Positions 19,292-32,121 are shown, counted from the stretch's first letter. The stretch: 64,000 bases of DNA from Shimia marina (GCF_001458175.1 NZ_CYPW01000001.1:124001-188000), one strand, 5' to 3'. The notes: a model not told the origin generated them from the sequence alone. Program-made: numbers and translations.

Positions 19292-19342
19292 ACCTGGTTT
19301 CACAGTAGCTTAGACCGGGTTTTCTGAATCCTTGACGCGATG

Positions 19343-19375
19343 AGCGGGCGTGTGGTGACACGCCCGCTTTCTTTT
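19343..19375 (+). terminator. Rho-independent terminator after the FAH hydrolase
   Basis: Perfect 11-bp stem AGCGGGCGTGT / ACACGCCCGCT with loop GGTG, followed by TTCTTTT. Confidence 0.9.
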
Positions 19376-19442
19376 ATCCGCATATACGCGAGATGCCGCG
19401 CATCTGTGCGGCGGCGGCCCTTGATCCCTTGCGATATGAGAT

Positions 19443-19462
19443 GCAATAACATAACAAATTAC
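19443..19462. promoter_or_regulatory. Candidate Zur (zinc-uptake regulator) box
   Basis: An AT-rich imperfect palindrome, arms GCAAT and ATTAC around TAACATAACA, 32 bp upstream of the ZrgA-like start. Its ATAACATAACA core resembles the TGTTATN-type core of proteobacterial Zur boxes. The match is partial. It gains weight from the zinc-associated operon it precedes. Confidence 0.4.
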
Positions 19463-19494
19463 TCAATTTTGATGTCATTTCCCGGGAGCCTTCC

Positions 19495-20142
19495 ATGACA
19501 CTGAAAACAACCTTGCTGTGCACCACTTTGATCGGGGCCGCCCTGCCCGCCTTAGCAGAGGAAAAACGCGCGCTGGACGCCCATGAACATGGCCATGGGG
19601 CGCTCAACATAGCGGTGGACGGGAACACCATCGCGCTGGAACTGGACGTGCCGGGATTTGATATTGTGGGCTTTGAACATGCCGCAACCACAGACGCGGA
19701 CAAAGCGACGCTTCAAAAGGGCATGGCGCAATTGAAAGATCCGCTGAGCCTGTTTGCTCTGCCAACGGCAGCGGGCTGTGAGGTGACCTCGGTGGAGGTG
19801 GCGCTGCATGGCGGGGATGAGCATGAGGAACATGACGATCATGACCATGACGATCACGCAAAAACCGACGGTCATGATGACCATGATCACGACGACCATG
19901 CACATGAGAACGAAGATCACGACAGCCATGAGCATGACGCCCACGCTGACGAGGACGCGCATTCTGAGTTCCATGCGCACTACAGCCTGAGCTGTGCAGA
20001 TGCGTCAAAAGTGAGCGCGATCACTTTGGCCTATTTCAATGTCTTCCCAAATGCGGAAGAATTGGAGGTACAGGTGGTGACCGAAGCGGGCGCGCGCGCC
20101 GTTGAAGCCTCTCGCGATGCCCCTGATGTGGAACTGAACTAA
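19495..20142 (+). CDS. ZrgA-like histidine-rich periplasmic protein (DUF2796)
   Basis: Secreted zinc-associated protein, 215 residues. The signal peptide MTLKTTLLCTTLIGAALPALA is cleaved near residue 21. DUF2796 follows: HEHGHGALNIAVDG and LELDVPGFDIVGFEHA, then a His/Asp-rich low-complexity stretch at about residues 109-160 (repeated HDD, HDH and DHDxHEH), then YSLSCAD and TLAYFNVFPNAEELEV. The His/Asp region is an obvious Zn2+ ligand cluster. GGGAG precedes the ATG. In Vibrio the DUF2796 protein ZrgA works with an ABC ATPase/permease and secreted partners in zinc acquisition; the same gene types follow here. Confidence 0.88.
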   Translation: MTLKTTLLCTTLIGAALPALAEEKRALDAHEHGHGALNIAVDGNTIALELDVPGFDIVGFEHAATTDADKATLQKGMAQLKDPLSLFALPTAAGCEVTSVEVALHGGDEHEEHDDHDHDDHAKTDGHDDHDHDDHAHENEDHDSHEHDAHADEDAHSEFHAHYSLSCADASKVSAITLAYFNVFPNAEELEVQVVTEAGARAVEASRDAPDVELN

Positions 20143-20164
20143 CCGTCAAGGATAACACGCTTTT

Positions 20165-20881
20165 ATGCGCCCCTTCCTCTCTCTCAAAGACCTGCAATTT
20201 GAATGGCAGGGGCGCACAGGCTTTGCCCTCTCTGTACCAGAGCTTTCGGTCGCAGAAGGGGAAAAACTCTTTCTGCTGGGAGAAAGCGGAAGCGGGAAAT
20301 CCACGCTACTGAGCCTGATCTGTGGCATTATAACAGCCGACGCAGGCCATGTGCAGATTGACGGCACGGATCTTGGCGCGCTGCGCCCGGCGGCGCGGGA
20401 TGCCTTTCGCGCCGACCACATCGGCGTGATTTTTCAGATGTTCAACCTGTTGCCCTATGCCTCGCCGTTGGAAAACATCCTGCTGCCGCTCTCCTTTGCC
20501 AAATTGCGACGGCAGCGCGTGGAAAACCCGAAAGAAGAGGCCCTGCGGTTGACCTCGGCGCTGGGGCTGGCGCCAGAACTGGTAGAGCAGGCCGACACAC
20601 GCGAACTCAGCATTGGGCAGCAGCAGAGGGTGGCGGCGGCCCGCGCTCTTTTGGGGCGGCCCCGCCTGATCGTGGCGGATGAGCCGACCTCCGCGCTCGA
20701 TGCCACGGCTCAGGCGGCTTTCCTTGACGTGCTGATGACACAAACCCAAGCCGCCGGGGCGACGCTTATCATGGTGTCCCACGATGAGCGGCTCGCACAG
20801 GCGTTTGACCGCTGCCTTGACCTCTCCGAAATCGCAGAGGTGACACGCACATCGCCGCGCGCCATGGGAGGTCCGCTATGA
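20165..20881 (+). CDS. MacB/LolD-type ABC transporter ATPase (ZrgA-linked)
   Basis: A 238-residue ATPase with Walker A LGESGSGKST, Q-loop FQMFNLLPYASPLENILLPL, the degenerate signature LSIGQQQR, Walker B RLIVADEPTSALD and H-loop LIMVSHDERLA. It belongs to the LolD/MacB-type (mechanotransmission) group. It begins 22 bp after the ZrgA-like gene and overlaps the permease start by 4 bases (ATGA), so it forms a complex with that permease. Role in zinc handling is by context. Confidence 0.88.
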   Translation: MRPFLSLKDLQFEWQGRTGFALSVPELSVAEGEKLFLLGESGSGKSTLLSLICGIITADAGHVQIDGTDLGALRPAARDAFRADHIGVIFQMFNLLPYASPLENILLPLSFAKLRRQRVENPKEEALRLTSALGLAPELVEQADTRELSIGQQQRVAAARALLGRPRLIVADEPTSALDATAQAAFLDVLMTQTQAAGATLIMVSHDERLAQAFDRCLDLSEIAEVTRTSPRAMGGPL

Positions 20882-22128
20882 TCCTGTTGCGGCTCGCCGT
20901 CAAATCCCTGCTGAGCCGGGGGCTGACCGTGGGGCTGACGATTTTTGCCATTGCCCTTTCTGTTGCGCTCTTCCTCGGTGTGGAAAAAATCCGCACCGGC
21001 GCCAAGGCCAGTTTCGCCGATACAATTTCGGGCACCGACCTGATCATGGGCGCGCGCTCTGGTGGGATACAGCTTCTGCTCTACTCGGTCTTCCGCGTGG
21101 GCAATGCCACCAACAATGTGACCTGGCAAAGCTATCAGGACATCGCCGCCCGCCCCGAGGTGGATTGGATTGTGCCCCTGTCCCTCGGAGACAGTCACCG
21201 AGGCTTTCGAGTATTGGGCACGACGGAAGCGTTTTTTGAGCGCTACAAATATCGTGGCGGACGGGATGTGGATTTTGCGCAGGGCGCGGTGTTTGACGAT
21301 CTGTTTGACGCGGTGGTGGGGGCCGATGTGGCCGCAGAGCTAAACTATGCGCTGAACGATGAAATCGTGGTGGCCCATGGCGTGGCCTCTTTCACCGAAC
21401 ATGACGACAAACCCTTTCGCATCAAAGGCATTTTGCAAAAGACCGGCACCCCCGTAGACCGCACCGTCTTTGTCAGCCTGCAGGCCATTGAGGCGATCCA
21501 TATCGACTGGCAGGGCGGTGGACGCTCCCAGACCCCCATCAGCGCCGAAGACGCCCGTAAGATGGACCTCACCCCCAAAGCTGTCACCGCCGCATTGATT
21601 GGCACCCAATCACGGCTGCAGATCTTTGGCTTGCAACGCTGGATCAACGACTATTCAGAGGAGCCCCTGCTGGCGATCCTGCCCGGCGTGGCCCTCAGCG
21701 AACTCTGGAACCTGATTGGCGTGGCAGAGGCCGCCCTACTTGCGGTCTCCGTGATGGTGGTGGTGACCGCGCTGCTGGGCATGGTGGCGATGATTTTCTC
21801 AGGCCTGAATGAGCGACGTCGAGAGATGGCCCTGCTGCGCGCCATTGGCGCAAAACCCCGCACCATTCTGGGCCTGCTGATGACGGAGGCCACGTTGATG
21901 AGCCTTTTGGCCGTGGTGTTGGGCGTGGGTCTGCTTTACACGGGATTGTTTCTTGCGCGCAGCTATGTGGATGCGGCATTTGGGCTATATCTTGAGATCA
22001 GCCTGCCAACCGCGCGGGAATATCTGGTGCTCTGCGCCGTGGTCTGTGCGGGCACAATTGTGAGCCTGTTGCCTGCGCTGCGCGCCTATCGACTGTCCTT
22101 GAGTGACGGCATGCAGCTGCGCTTGTGA
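20878..22128 (+). CDS. FtsX/MacB-type ABC permease (ZrgA-linked)
   Basis: A 416-residue permease with MacB/LolCE topology. A first transmembrane helix at about 15-37 (VGLTIFAIALSVALFLGVE) precedes a periplasmic domain of about 220 residues, then three helices in the C-terminal FtsX domain (LLAVSVMVVVTALLGMVAMIF, SLLAVVLGVGLLYTGLFLA, YLVLCAVVCAGTIVSLLPALR). ERRREMALLRAIGAKPRTI is the typical FtsX coupling motif. It pairs with the preceding ATPase and probably drives a periplasmic process rather than simple transport. Overlaps on the 5' side show one operon. Confidence 0.87.
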   Translation: MILLRLAVKSLLSRGLTVGLTIFAIALSVALFLGVEKIRTGAKASFADTISGTDLIMGARSGGIQLLLYSVFRVGNATNNVTWQSYQDIAARPEVDWIVPLSLGDSHRGFRVLGTTEAFFERYKYRGGRDVDFAQGAVFDDLFDAVVGADVAAELNYALNDEIVVAHGVASFTEHDDKPFRIKGILQKTGTPVDRTVFVSLQAIEAIHIDWQGGGRSQTPISAEDARKMDLTPKAVTAALIGTQSRLQIFGLQRWINDYSEEPLLAILPGVALSELWNLIGVAEAALLAVSVMVVVTALLGMVAMIFSGLNERRREMALLRAIGAKPRTILGLLMTEATLMSLLAVVLGVGLLYTGLFLARSYVDAAFGLYLEISLPTAREYLVLCAVVCAGTIVSLLPALRAYRLSLSDGMQLRL

Positions 22129-22154
22129 GGCATAAAACTTACGGAGATGGGCCA

Positions 22155-22670
22155 ATGACAGCTTCAAGACGCCAGTTTTTGCGGATAGCCCTTGCTGCGG
22201 CCACACTCCCGCTCGCCACACGGTCCTGGGCCGATAAAGTGCGCACTCTGGCGTGGGCGGAGTTGATTCCGGAGGGCGACACAGGCCAATTGCTCAAGCA
22301 GCTGCGCGGGATTGGCGTGGTGCAGCATGGTCAGCTCACGACCGGCTTTGACCAACCAGAAGCCAAGAGCGTGACAAATGCATTTGATGGCATGACGGTG
22401 CGCCTGCCCGGCTTTGTGGTCCCGCTGGATTTTGGAGCCTCCGGCGTGTCTGAATTTATTCTGGCCCCTTTTGTCGGTGCCTGCATTCACGTGCCACCAC
22501 CGCCCGCAAATCAGCTGGTGCTGGTGACGGCGCAAACACCGTATGACATGCGTGATCTGTTTGACCCCGTCGAAGTGACCGGCGTTTTCCACAGCAACGC
22601 CACCAGCACCGGCCTCGCCGAAGTGGGCTACAGCCTTCAGGCCAGCAAGGTGAAACGCTATCGCGGATAG
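22155..22670 (+). CDS. DUF3299 exported protein with Tat-like signal
   Basis: A 171-residue exported protein. Residues 1-25 resemble a twin-arginine signal (SRRQFLRIALAAATLPLATRSWA). The mature part holds LAWAELIPEG, then the DUF3299 core LPGFVVPLDFG...FILAPFVGACIHVPPPPANQ with one conserved cysteine/histidine pair. The ATG at 22155 has GGAGATG upstream; an in-frame GTG at 22125 overlaps the permease stop but gives a poorer signal peptide. It is the last gene of the zinc-linked operon. DUF3299 has no established biochemical function; metal binding by the CIHVP segment is a reasonable guess only. Confidence 0.8.
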   Translation: MTASRRQFLRIALAAATLPLATRSWADKVRTLAWAELIPEGDTGQLLKQLRGIGVVQHGQLTTGFDQPEAKSVTNAFDGMTVRLPGFVVPLDFGASGVSEFILAPFVGACIHVPPPPANQLVLVTAQTPYDMRDLFDPVEVTGVFHSNATSTGLAEVGYSLQASKVKRYRG

Positions 22671-22765
22671 GGCAGCACCCCCCTTTGGCAACGGCACAAA
22701 AGGAATTCGAAAAATCGTAAATTTGGGTCTTGTGTCCCCCCAGCCTGCCCCATATACGGGTCAGC

Positions 22766-22855
22766 GGAGACGTGGCCGAGTGGTCGAAGGCGCTCCCCTG
22801 CTAAGGGAGTATACCGGAAACGGTATCGAGGGTTCGAATCCCTTCGTCTCCGCCA
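22766..22855 (+). tRNA. tRNA-Ser (anticodon GCU)
   Basis: Acceptor GGAGACG / CGTCTCC; D arm GGCCGAGTGG; anticodon stem CTCCC/GGGAG with loop CTGCTAA giving GCT; long variable arm with stem TACCG/CGGTA; T loop TTCGAAT; CCA encoded. It is a class II tRNA reading AGC/AGU. Confidence 0.97.
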
Positions 22856-23299
22856 TAAACCCGAAATCGTGATTGATTACTGTATGTTAACCCATACTTG
22901 GGTTTTGCGTCGCTGATTTACCCCAACTTATGACACCTCCGCGCCCACCCAAGGTCGGACGACAGCTGGCGGCGCGCATATCTCGGCGCCTCATGACCCG
23001 CTGCACCGCGCGCCAAGGTGTAAAGCCTGCAACAAAACGACAAGAAGGTTTGCGCCTGCCTCGCACCGCGACAATGCGCCTCAAACTCTACGGGCAAGGA
23101 AGCAAAGTCTGATCCTGTTTCAAGACATGAAATCGGAAAATTTATCTTCGCTTCCGCAAGGCGCGGCGTTGCCGGTTGCAAGCGAAAGCGTTAAGATGAG
23201 ATATGAAGTCTGACGCCGTGACATGACCACAACAGTTGCACAGCCCCCGAGCCATCAGAATTCTTAAATTGCGCCTCATTGCATGAGTTTGACCTGTGA
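22856..23299. other. Gene-free region between tRNA-Ser and the nrd control region
   Basis: Begins with a terminator-like hairpin AACCCA-TACT-TGGGTT followed by TT (22889-22906) that fits the end of the tRNA transcript. The rest (about 390 bp) shows no convincing gene, repeat or structured RNA on either strand. Confidence 0.5.
22889..22906 (+). terminator. Terminator of tRNA-Ser
   Basis: Six-bp stem AACCCA/TGGGTT, loop TACT, T-tract TTTT including the stem end, 34 bp after CCA. Confidence 0.6.
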
Positions 23300-23318
23300 T
23301 TGCTCAAAGTTTGAGCAA
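23300..23318. promoter_or_regulatory. Perfect 9-1-9 palindrome upstream of the nrd promoter
   Basis: TTGCTCAAA-G-TTTGAGCAA, 30 bp upstream of the -35 element. It has the size and symmetry of a dimeric-regulator operator. It does not match the NrdR box. Its binding protein is unknown. Confidence 0.5.
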
Positions 23319-23348
23319 AAGAAATTCCATATGGGCCCACCCTATATG

Positions 23349-23378
23349 TTGACAGCAAATCACATTTACCCCCAATAT
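23349..23378 (+). promoter_or_regulatory. Sigma-70-type promoter for the nrd operon
   Basis: TTGACA (23349-23354) and CAATAT (23373-23378) separated by 18 bp. Predicted transcription begins within about 10 bp of the cobalamin riboswitch, a sensible geometry. Confidence 0.65.
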
Positions 23379-23386
23379 CGTGATGC

Positions 23387-23546
23387 TTCGGTTCCTTCGA
23401 TTCAGGTCGGAGGCTAAGAGGGAAGCCGGTGAAAATCTGGCACTGCCCCCGCAACTGTGAGCGGTGAGCAAGGTTGAAGTCGCCACTGAAAGTGTGCTTT
23501 TGGGAAGGCCAGCCAAGCAGAGAACCGCGAGTCAGGAGACCTGCCG
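23387..23546 (+). ncRNA. Cobalamin (B12) riboswitch upstream of nrdHIEF
   Basis: Contains the ordered conserved blocks of the cobalamin aptamer: GGGAAGCCGGTGA (23420-23432), TGCCCCCGCAACTGTGAGC (B12 box), GCCACTG, GGGAAGGCC, then GAGTCAGGAGACCTGCC. B12 binding is expected to switch off the downstream gene, here a class Ib ribonucleotide reductase that does not need B12. About 100 nt separate it from the nrdH ribosome site (GAGG near 23641). It contains GC-rich segments that could form the expression platform. Confidence 0.93.
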
Positions 23547-23648
23547 CAGGCGCAAAAAATTAACCACGAACGGAGGGTTCGGGGACGTAAAAAAACGGGA
23601 CTCGCCCGGCACTGCGTCCTCGGCTTTGTCTAAACTAAAGAGGACAGT

Positions 23649-23870
23649 ATGAGCATCATCGTCTACTCCAAACCCGCCTGTGTGCAATGCACCGCCACCA
23701 CACGCGCGCTGGATGCCAAGGGCATCTCTTATGATGTTGTCGATCTGACCGAAGACAACTCTGCTCTCGATCACGTGACCGAACTTGGTTACCGTCAGGC
23801 CCCCGTTGTTGTGGCTGGTGGCGACCATTGGTCCGGCTTTCGCCCTGACATGATTGCGCGTCTGGGCTGA
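23649..23870 (+). CDS. nrdH: Glutaredoxin-like NrdH-redoxin
   Basis: A 73-residue electron donor for class Ib ribonucleotide reductase. Redox motif CVQC at residues 12-15, VVDLTEDN, then the NrdH C-terminal signature [11 protein letters not shown] that favours thioredoxin reductase as reductant. A good ribosome site (GAGGACAGT) precedes the ATG. It is first of nrdH-nrdI-nrdE-nrdF, directly below the riboswitch. Confidence 0.95.
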   Translation: MSIIVYSKPACVQCTATTRALDAKGISYDVVDLTEDNSALDHVTELGYRQAPVVVAGGDHWSGFRPDMIARLG

Positions 23871-23877
23871 GGCTGTG

Positions 23878-24284
23878 GTGGGCCGACCTCCGGCACTGGT
23901 TTACTACTCTTCAGCTTCAGGCAACACGCGCCGGTTTGTGGACCGGCTGGGATATGAGGCAGCGCGCATACCGATTGAGCCAGATGCGCCGCTGCCTGAT
24001 CTGCGTGATCCCTTTGTCCTGATATGTCCGACCTATGCCGATGGAGAAGGACGCGGAGCAGTGCCAAAGCAGGTGATCCGCTTTCTGAATATTCCGGAAA
24101 ACCGAAATCAGCTTTGCGGCGTAATCGGATCCGGAAATAGAAACTTTGGTGCGACCTATGCTTTGGCGGGTCGCATCATTTCTGAAAAATGCAATGTGCC
24201 CGTGCTTTACACGTTTGAGCTGGCTGGCACGCAAACCGATATTGACCGCCTGCGCGCCGGGCTTGAGAAACTGGGAGATAGCCT

Positions 24285-24303
<19 letters not shown>
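23878..24303 (+). CDS. nrdI: Flavodoxin-like NrdI
   Basis: A 141-residue flavoprotein that supplies the oxidant for assembling the Mn(III)2-tyrosyl radical of NrdF. The FMN-binding loop [13 protein letters not shown] lies at the N-terminus, followed by [16 protein letters not shown] and [15 protein letters not shown], all typical of NrdI. No ATG is available; GTG at 23878 (or 23875) has TGAGG just upstream, at the nrdH stop. The nrdE start overlaps its 3' end. Confidence 0.93.
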
Positions 24304-27393
<3,090 letters not shown>

Positions 27394-27394
<1 letters not shown>

Positions 27395-27780
27395 TGTCTC
27401 AAGACACGCTTTCGATCGTGAAGGAATGGCATGAGGCCTTTGATGTGCCCGTGGTGGACAGCCCTGCCATTCCGCAAGAGCGTGCGCAGATGCGGCTGGC
27501 GATCCTTGAAGAAGAGGTCGCCGAGCTGCGCGAAGCCGTGGAAGCGGGCGATATGGTCGAAGTGCTCGATGCGCTCTGCGACATCCAATATGTGTTGGAC
27601 GGCACCTTTCTGGAGTTCGGCCTGCATGGGGTCAAACAAGCGGGCATGGAGGAGGTGCATGCCTCCAACATGTCCAAACTGGGGGCCGACGGCCGCCCGG
27701 TGTTACGCGAAGATGGCAAGGTGCTCAAGGGACCGGATTTTCGGCGGCCGGATCTGGGGCGGGTTTTGAAGGACGGGTGA
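27394..27780 (+). CDS. All-alpha NTP pyrophosphohydrolase-like protein coupled to nrdF
   Basis: A 128-residue protein of the MazG/PRA-PH-like all-alpha NTP-PPase superfamily. The Mg2+-binding acidic motif is visible as EEEVAELREAVEAGD followed by EVLDALCDIQYVLDGT (EExxE...D pattern). The C-terminal part holds EEVHASNMSKLG and VLKGPDFRRPDL, as in phage and bacterial nucleotide-pool enzymes. It is translationally coupled to nrdF by a one-base overlap. The likely role is hydrolysis of a (d)NTP or damaged nucleotide to NMP plus PPi, balancing the pool made by NrdEF. Substrate not predictable from sequence. Confidence 0.8.
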
Positions 27781-27925
27781 GTGAGGGTTAGGTTGGTTAG
27801 AGGCGTAGGCTCGAACGACTTTAAACAAGCAGCAGAGTAATCAAGGCGAAACTAGGGGGTGCTAAGAAATTGCTGACGAAGTTGGCATGGTGATGACAGC
27901 CGTAATCAGTATATCTCCTGCGACT

Positions 27926-28147
27926 TTACCATTCGGCTATTCCCAGTGAGACAAACAGGAACCCTAATACGATCATGCCAATTATCGACAGGATAGCGAT
28001 AGTCTGCGCTGCTTCTTTGTCGTCTTCATGAAACATAATTTGGCCACCGCATTTCGGGCACGGCTTCCGCCCCATGTTTTTAAATGTTCGTCTAGTGACC
28101 CAGCCACACTGGGAGCACCGACCTTTCATTTTATCTCCGGAAGACAT
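27926..28147 (-). CDS. Small zinc-ribbon membrane protein, unknown function
   Basis: A 73-residue protein with two CxxC knuckles, CSQC and CPKC (about residues 11-14 and 30-33), forming a zinc ribbon, followed by acidic linker DDKEA and one C-terminal transmembrane helix (IAILSIIGMIVLGFLFVSLGI). ATG 28145-28147 has GAGAGG 7 nt upstream. It is alone, convergent with the nrd operon and transcribed towards it. Family not recognised; the tail-anchored zinc ribbon suggests a small regulator or assembly factor, which is only inference. Its codon use is less GC-rich than its neighbours. Confidence 0.65.
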   Translation of the reverse strand: MSSGDKMKGRCSQCGWVTRRTFKNMGRKPCPKCGGQIMFHEDDKEAAQTIAILSIIGMIVLGFLFVSLGIAEW

Positions 28148-28288
28148 CGACAAGCCTCTCGTTTGCTAACACTACTCCTACACAGGAAGCGTTTGGATGC
28201 AATCAAAGCAAGCATTTTCAGTGCATCAGCAACCCCTAGCAGATAAGGGTCACGCCACTACAAAACATTGGGCTTGCTAAAAATGCTG

Positions 28289-28312
28289 ACTTTCGCTTTG
28301 CAAAGCGAAAGT
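28289..28312. repeat. Perfect 24-bp palindrome
   Basis: ACTTTCGCTTTG followed directly by its reverse complement (28289-28312), in a gene-free interval between the zinc-ribbon gene and gbcB. No T-tract follows and no loop is present, so it is not an ordinary terminator. Confidence 0.85.
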
Positions 28313-28390
28313 GGGGATTGCTGCAAATTCTTCTCTGTAGTCAATCGAAACACTTCCAGAACACCATCGCCTCAAAAGCCATAGAACACA

Positions 28391-28421
28391 AAAAAGCCCG
28401 GCATGTCTGCCGGGCTTTTCT
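28391..28421. terminator. Bidirectional terminator after gbcAB
   Basis: Stem AAGCCCGGCA / TGCCGGGCTT with loop TGTC. A-run on the left gives a T-tract for the minus strand (end of gbcB), TTTTCTTT on the right for the plus strand. Confidence 0.88.
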
Positions 28422-28442
28422 TTGAGCCCGAGAGCGGGGGGC

Positions 28443-29522
28443 TCAGACCTCTACTGCCACTTTCCCAATCGGGTTGGAGCAGCAGGCGAGGATATAACCG
28501 GCTTCGATGTCGTCGTCCGAAATACCGCCGTTGTGGACCATATGCACCTCGCCTTCGGTCTTTTTGACCTTGCAGGTGCCGCAAACGCCGAAGGTACAGC
28601 CTGAGGGGATGTTGAGCCCGACCGAGCGCGCGGCGGCGAGCACGGTTTCGGTTTCGGCGACTTTGGCAGTGACATCGGAGGTGGCAAAATGGATTTCCGC
28701 CTTGCTGTCCTCATCAGGCACCACATCATCCAGCGCGGGCTGTTCGGCTTCGGTTTCCACCGGCGCGCCAAAGCTTTCCTGATGGTAGTTGTCCATGTCA
28801 AAGCCCAGACCGGCGAGCGCTTCGCGCACCGCTGTCATGAACGGCTCCGGCCCACAGCAATAAACCTCCCGCTCCAGATAATCCGGCGCCATCAGGCCCA
28901 GCATCAGCTGGTTGAACTGGCCCTGATAGCCGGTCCATGGGGCATAGGGATCCGGCTCTTCGACCACAAATTTCAGATCCAGACCGGGGGTGCGACTGGC
29001 CATCTGTTCCAGCCGTTGGCGGAAGATGATTTCCGAGGGACGTTTGGCGCAGTTAATAAACACTGCGTCAAGCTCTTGGCCCTCATCCCACATACAGGTG
29101 GTCATGGACATCATTGGGGTGATGCCGGAGCCCGCAGAGATAAACAGATATTTGCGCGCGCGGCTCTTGGCATTGGTGAAGAGGCCAGCCGGGCCAATCG
29201 CTTTCAGGCGGACACCGGGGCGCAAATTGTCCAGCATCCAGCGGGTGCCGATGCTGTCTGGCTGGGCCTTGGCGGTGATGGTGATCGAGCGCGGCCGCGA
29301 GGGCGACGACGAGATCGTATAGGTGCGGTGCACCACACCGCCGGGTTCCCCTGGGGCAGGAATTTCCAGCGTCAGAAACTGGCCTGCATCATAGTCAAAC
29401 AAGGCGCCGGATGGGGCGCGGAAAGTGAAGCTGGCGGTGTTGGGCATCTCTGGCACAATCGACACGCATTCCAGCATTTCGCTGTCACGCCAGATGGTGG
29501 GGGCGGTGGTGAGGTCTTTCAT
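28443..29522 (-). CDS. gbcB: Glycine betaine monooxygenase, ferredoxin-reductase component
   Basis: Reductase that passes NAD(P)H electrons to the Rieske oxygenase GbcA. It has 359 residues. Domain order: FAD-binding barrel (HRTYTISSSPSRP), NAD-binding domain (LFISAGSGITPMMSM, VYCCGPEPFM), and a C-terminal plant-type [2Fe-2S] ferredoxin with cysteines in PSGCTFGVCGTCK and a fourth in ILACCSNP. The order FAD-NAD-Fe2S is that of GbcB and related Rieske reductases. It begins 5 bp after gbcA (GGAG upstream of ATG 29520-29522). Substrate is assigned through gbcA. Confidence 0.9.
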   Translation of the reverse strand: MKDLTTAPTIWRDSEMLECVSIVPEMPNTASFTFRAPSGALFDYDAGQFLTLEIPAPGEPGGVVHRTYTISSSPSRPRSITITAKAQPDSIGTRWMLDNLRPGVRLKAIGPAGLFTNAKSRARKYLFISAGSGITPMMSMTTCMWDEGQELDAVFINCAKRPSEIIFRQRLEQMASRTPGLDLKFVVEEPDPYAPWTGYQGQFNQLMLGLMAPDYLEREVYCCGPEPFMTAVREALAGLGFDMDNYHQESFGAPVETEAEQPALDDVVPDEDSKAEIHFATSDVTAKVAETETVLAAARSVGLNIPSGCTFGVCGTCKVKKTEGEVHMVHNGGISDDDIEAGYILACCSNPIGKVAVEV

Positions 29523-29527
29523 CGGGG

Positions 29528-31060
<1,533 letters not shown>

Positions 31061-31210
31061 GCAACCCTACGCCACGGGTCTGGGTTCGGTTGAATGTTAA
31101 CGACATTCTAAGACGCAAAAACGCTGCGACTGTTTGTGCATGGCAAAATACCGTTTTACGCGTGTCTCTTTTACGAGACGTCACGACAGGCGTAGCTGTC
31201 GTTGCACCGC

Positions 31211-31900
31211 CTATTTGCCCAAGGCATCTCGCAGAGAGGTCGGGGCAGGATCGTGTTCGCGCAGGTCCAGCTGGGTGAACAAATCCAGAAGGTGCCCTTT
31301 CATCAGCTCTTCTGCACCATCCCCATCGCCCATGCGCAACGCATTGATCAGCGCATGATGCGCGTGACTTTCACACAGCGCATTGCGCCGCCGCCAGTAA
31401 AGCGCAATCACCAGCGAGGAGCGCGAGATCAACTGGCGCAGGAAGTCCTCAATGATCTTCTGATCCGCAATCCGTGCAATCGACATATGAAAGTCGCCGG
31501 ACAGCTTCAGCGCCACCCCGGCTTCACCCCGGTCCAGCGCATCATGTTCGGCTGTGATGTGCCGCTCCAACTGCGCGATGTCCTCAGGCGTGGCGCGCTC
31601 CGCTGCGGCCCGGGCGGTCTGGGGCTCTAGCAGGGCACGGGCTTCAAAGACTTCCCGCGCCTGCTTGATAGAGGGGCGTGCAACAAAGGCGCCACGATTG
31701 CGCTCAATCGTTACCAGCCCCTCATGCGCCATGGCCCGCAGGGCTTGGCGCACAATGGTGCGACTGACCCCAAAAATCTCTCCGACCTCATCCTCGCGCA
31801 ATTTAGCACCGGGCAGGATACGGTGTTCATGCACCGCTTCGGTCAGTTGTCCAACAATATGGTCTAGGTTTGAAGTCTGCAGGGTCATACCGGGGTTCAT
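31211..31900 (-). CDS. GntR-family regulator (FCD/FadR type)
   Basis: A 229-residue transcription factor. N-terminal winged helix (residues about 10-75: GAKLREDEVGEIFGVSRTIVRQALRAMAHEGLVTIERNRGAFV), then an all-helical FCD ligand domain with metal-binding pattern (FHMSIARIA, HHALINAL). ATG 31900 has GAGGGG upstream; longer starts in frame are less convincing. It is divergent from the ABC importer/racemase operon (221-bp gap) and probably regulates it in response to the imported compound. Confidence 0.87.
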   Translation of the reverse strand: MNPGMTLQTSNLDHIVGQLTEAVHEHRILPGAKLREDEVGEIFGVSRTIVRQALRAMAHEGLVTIERNRGAFVARPSIKQAREVFEARALLEPQTARAAAERATPEDIAQLERHITAEHDALDRGEAGVALKLSGDFHMSIARIADQKIIEDFLRQLISRSSLVIALYWRRRNALCESHAHHALINALRMGDGDGAEELMKGHLLDLFTQLDLREHDPAPTSLRDALGK

Positions 31901-32121
31901 ATCAGTCACGCCCCTCACCGGTGCAAATTTTTTTGCCAACCTCAAGACTGTGTGCAACCAAAAATCATATTGTATACAATTTTAGCCTCAAAAATACACA
32001 ACTGTGGGCATGCCTGCACAAAATCCAAGACTCTCTGAAGAGCGCATCAGCGCATTTCACGAATAATCTTGGTTTTGAGAAGCGTTGCCACTCATGGTTT
32101 TCCTAACCTTGGGGGTGTCGC

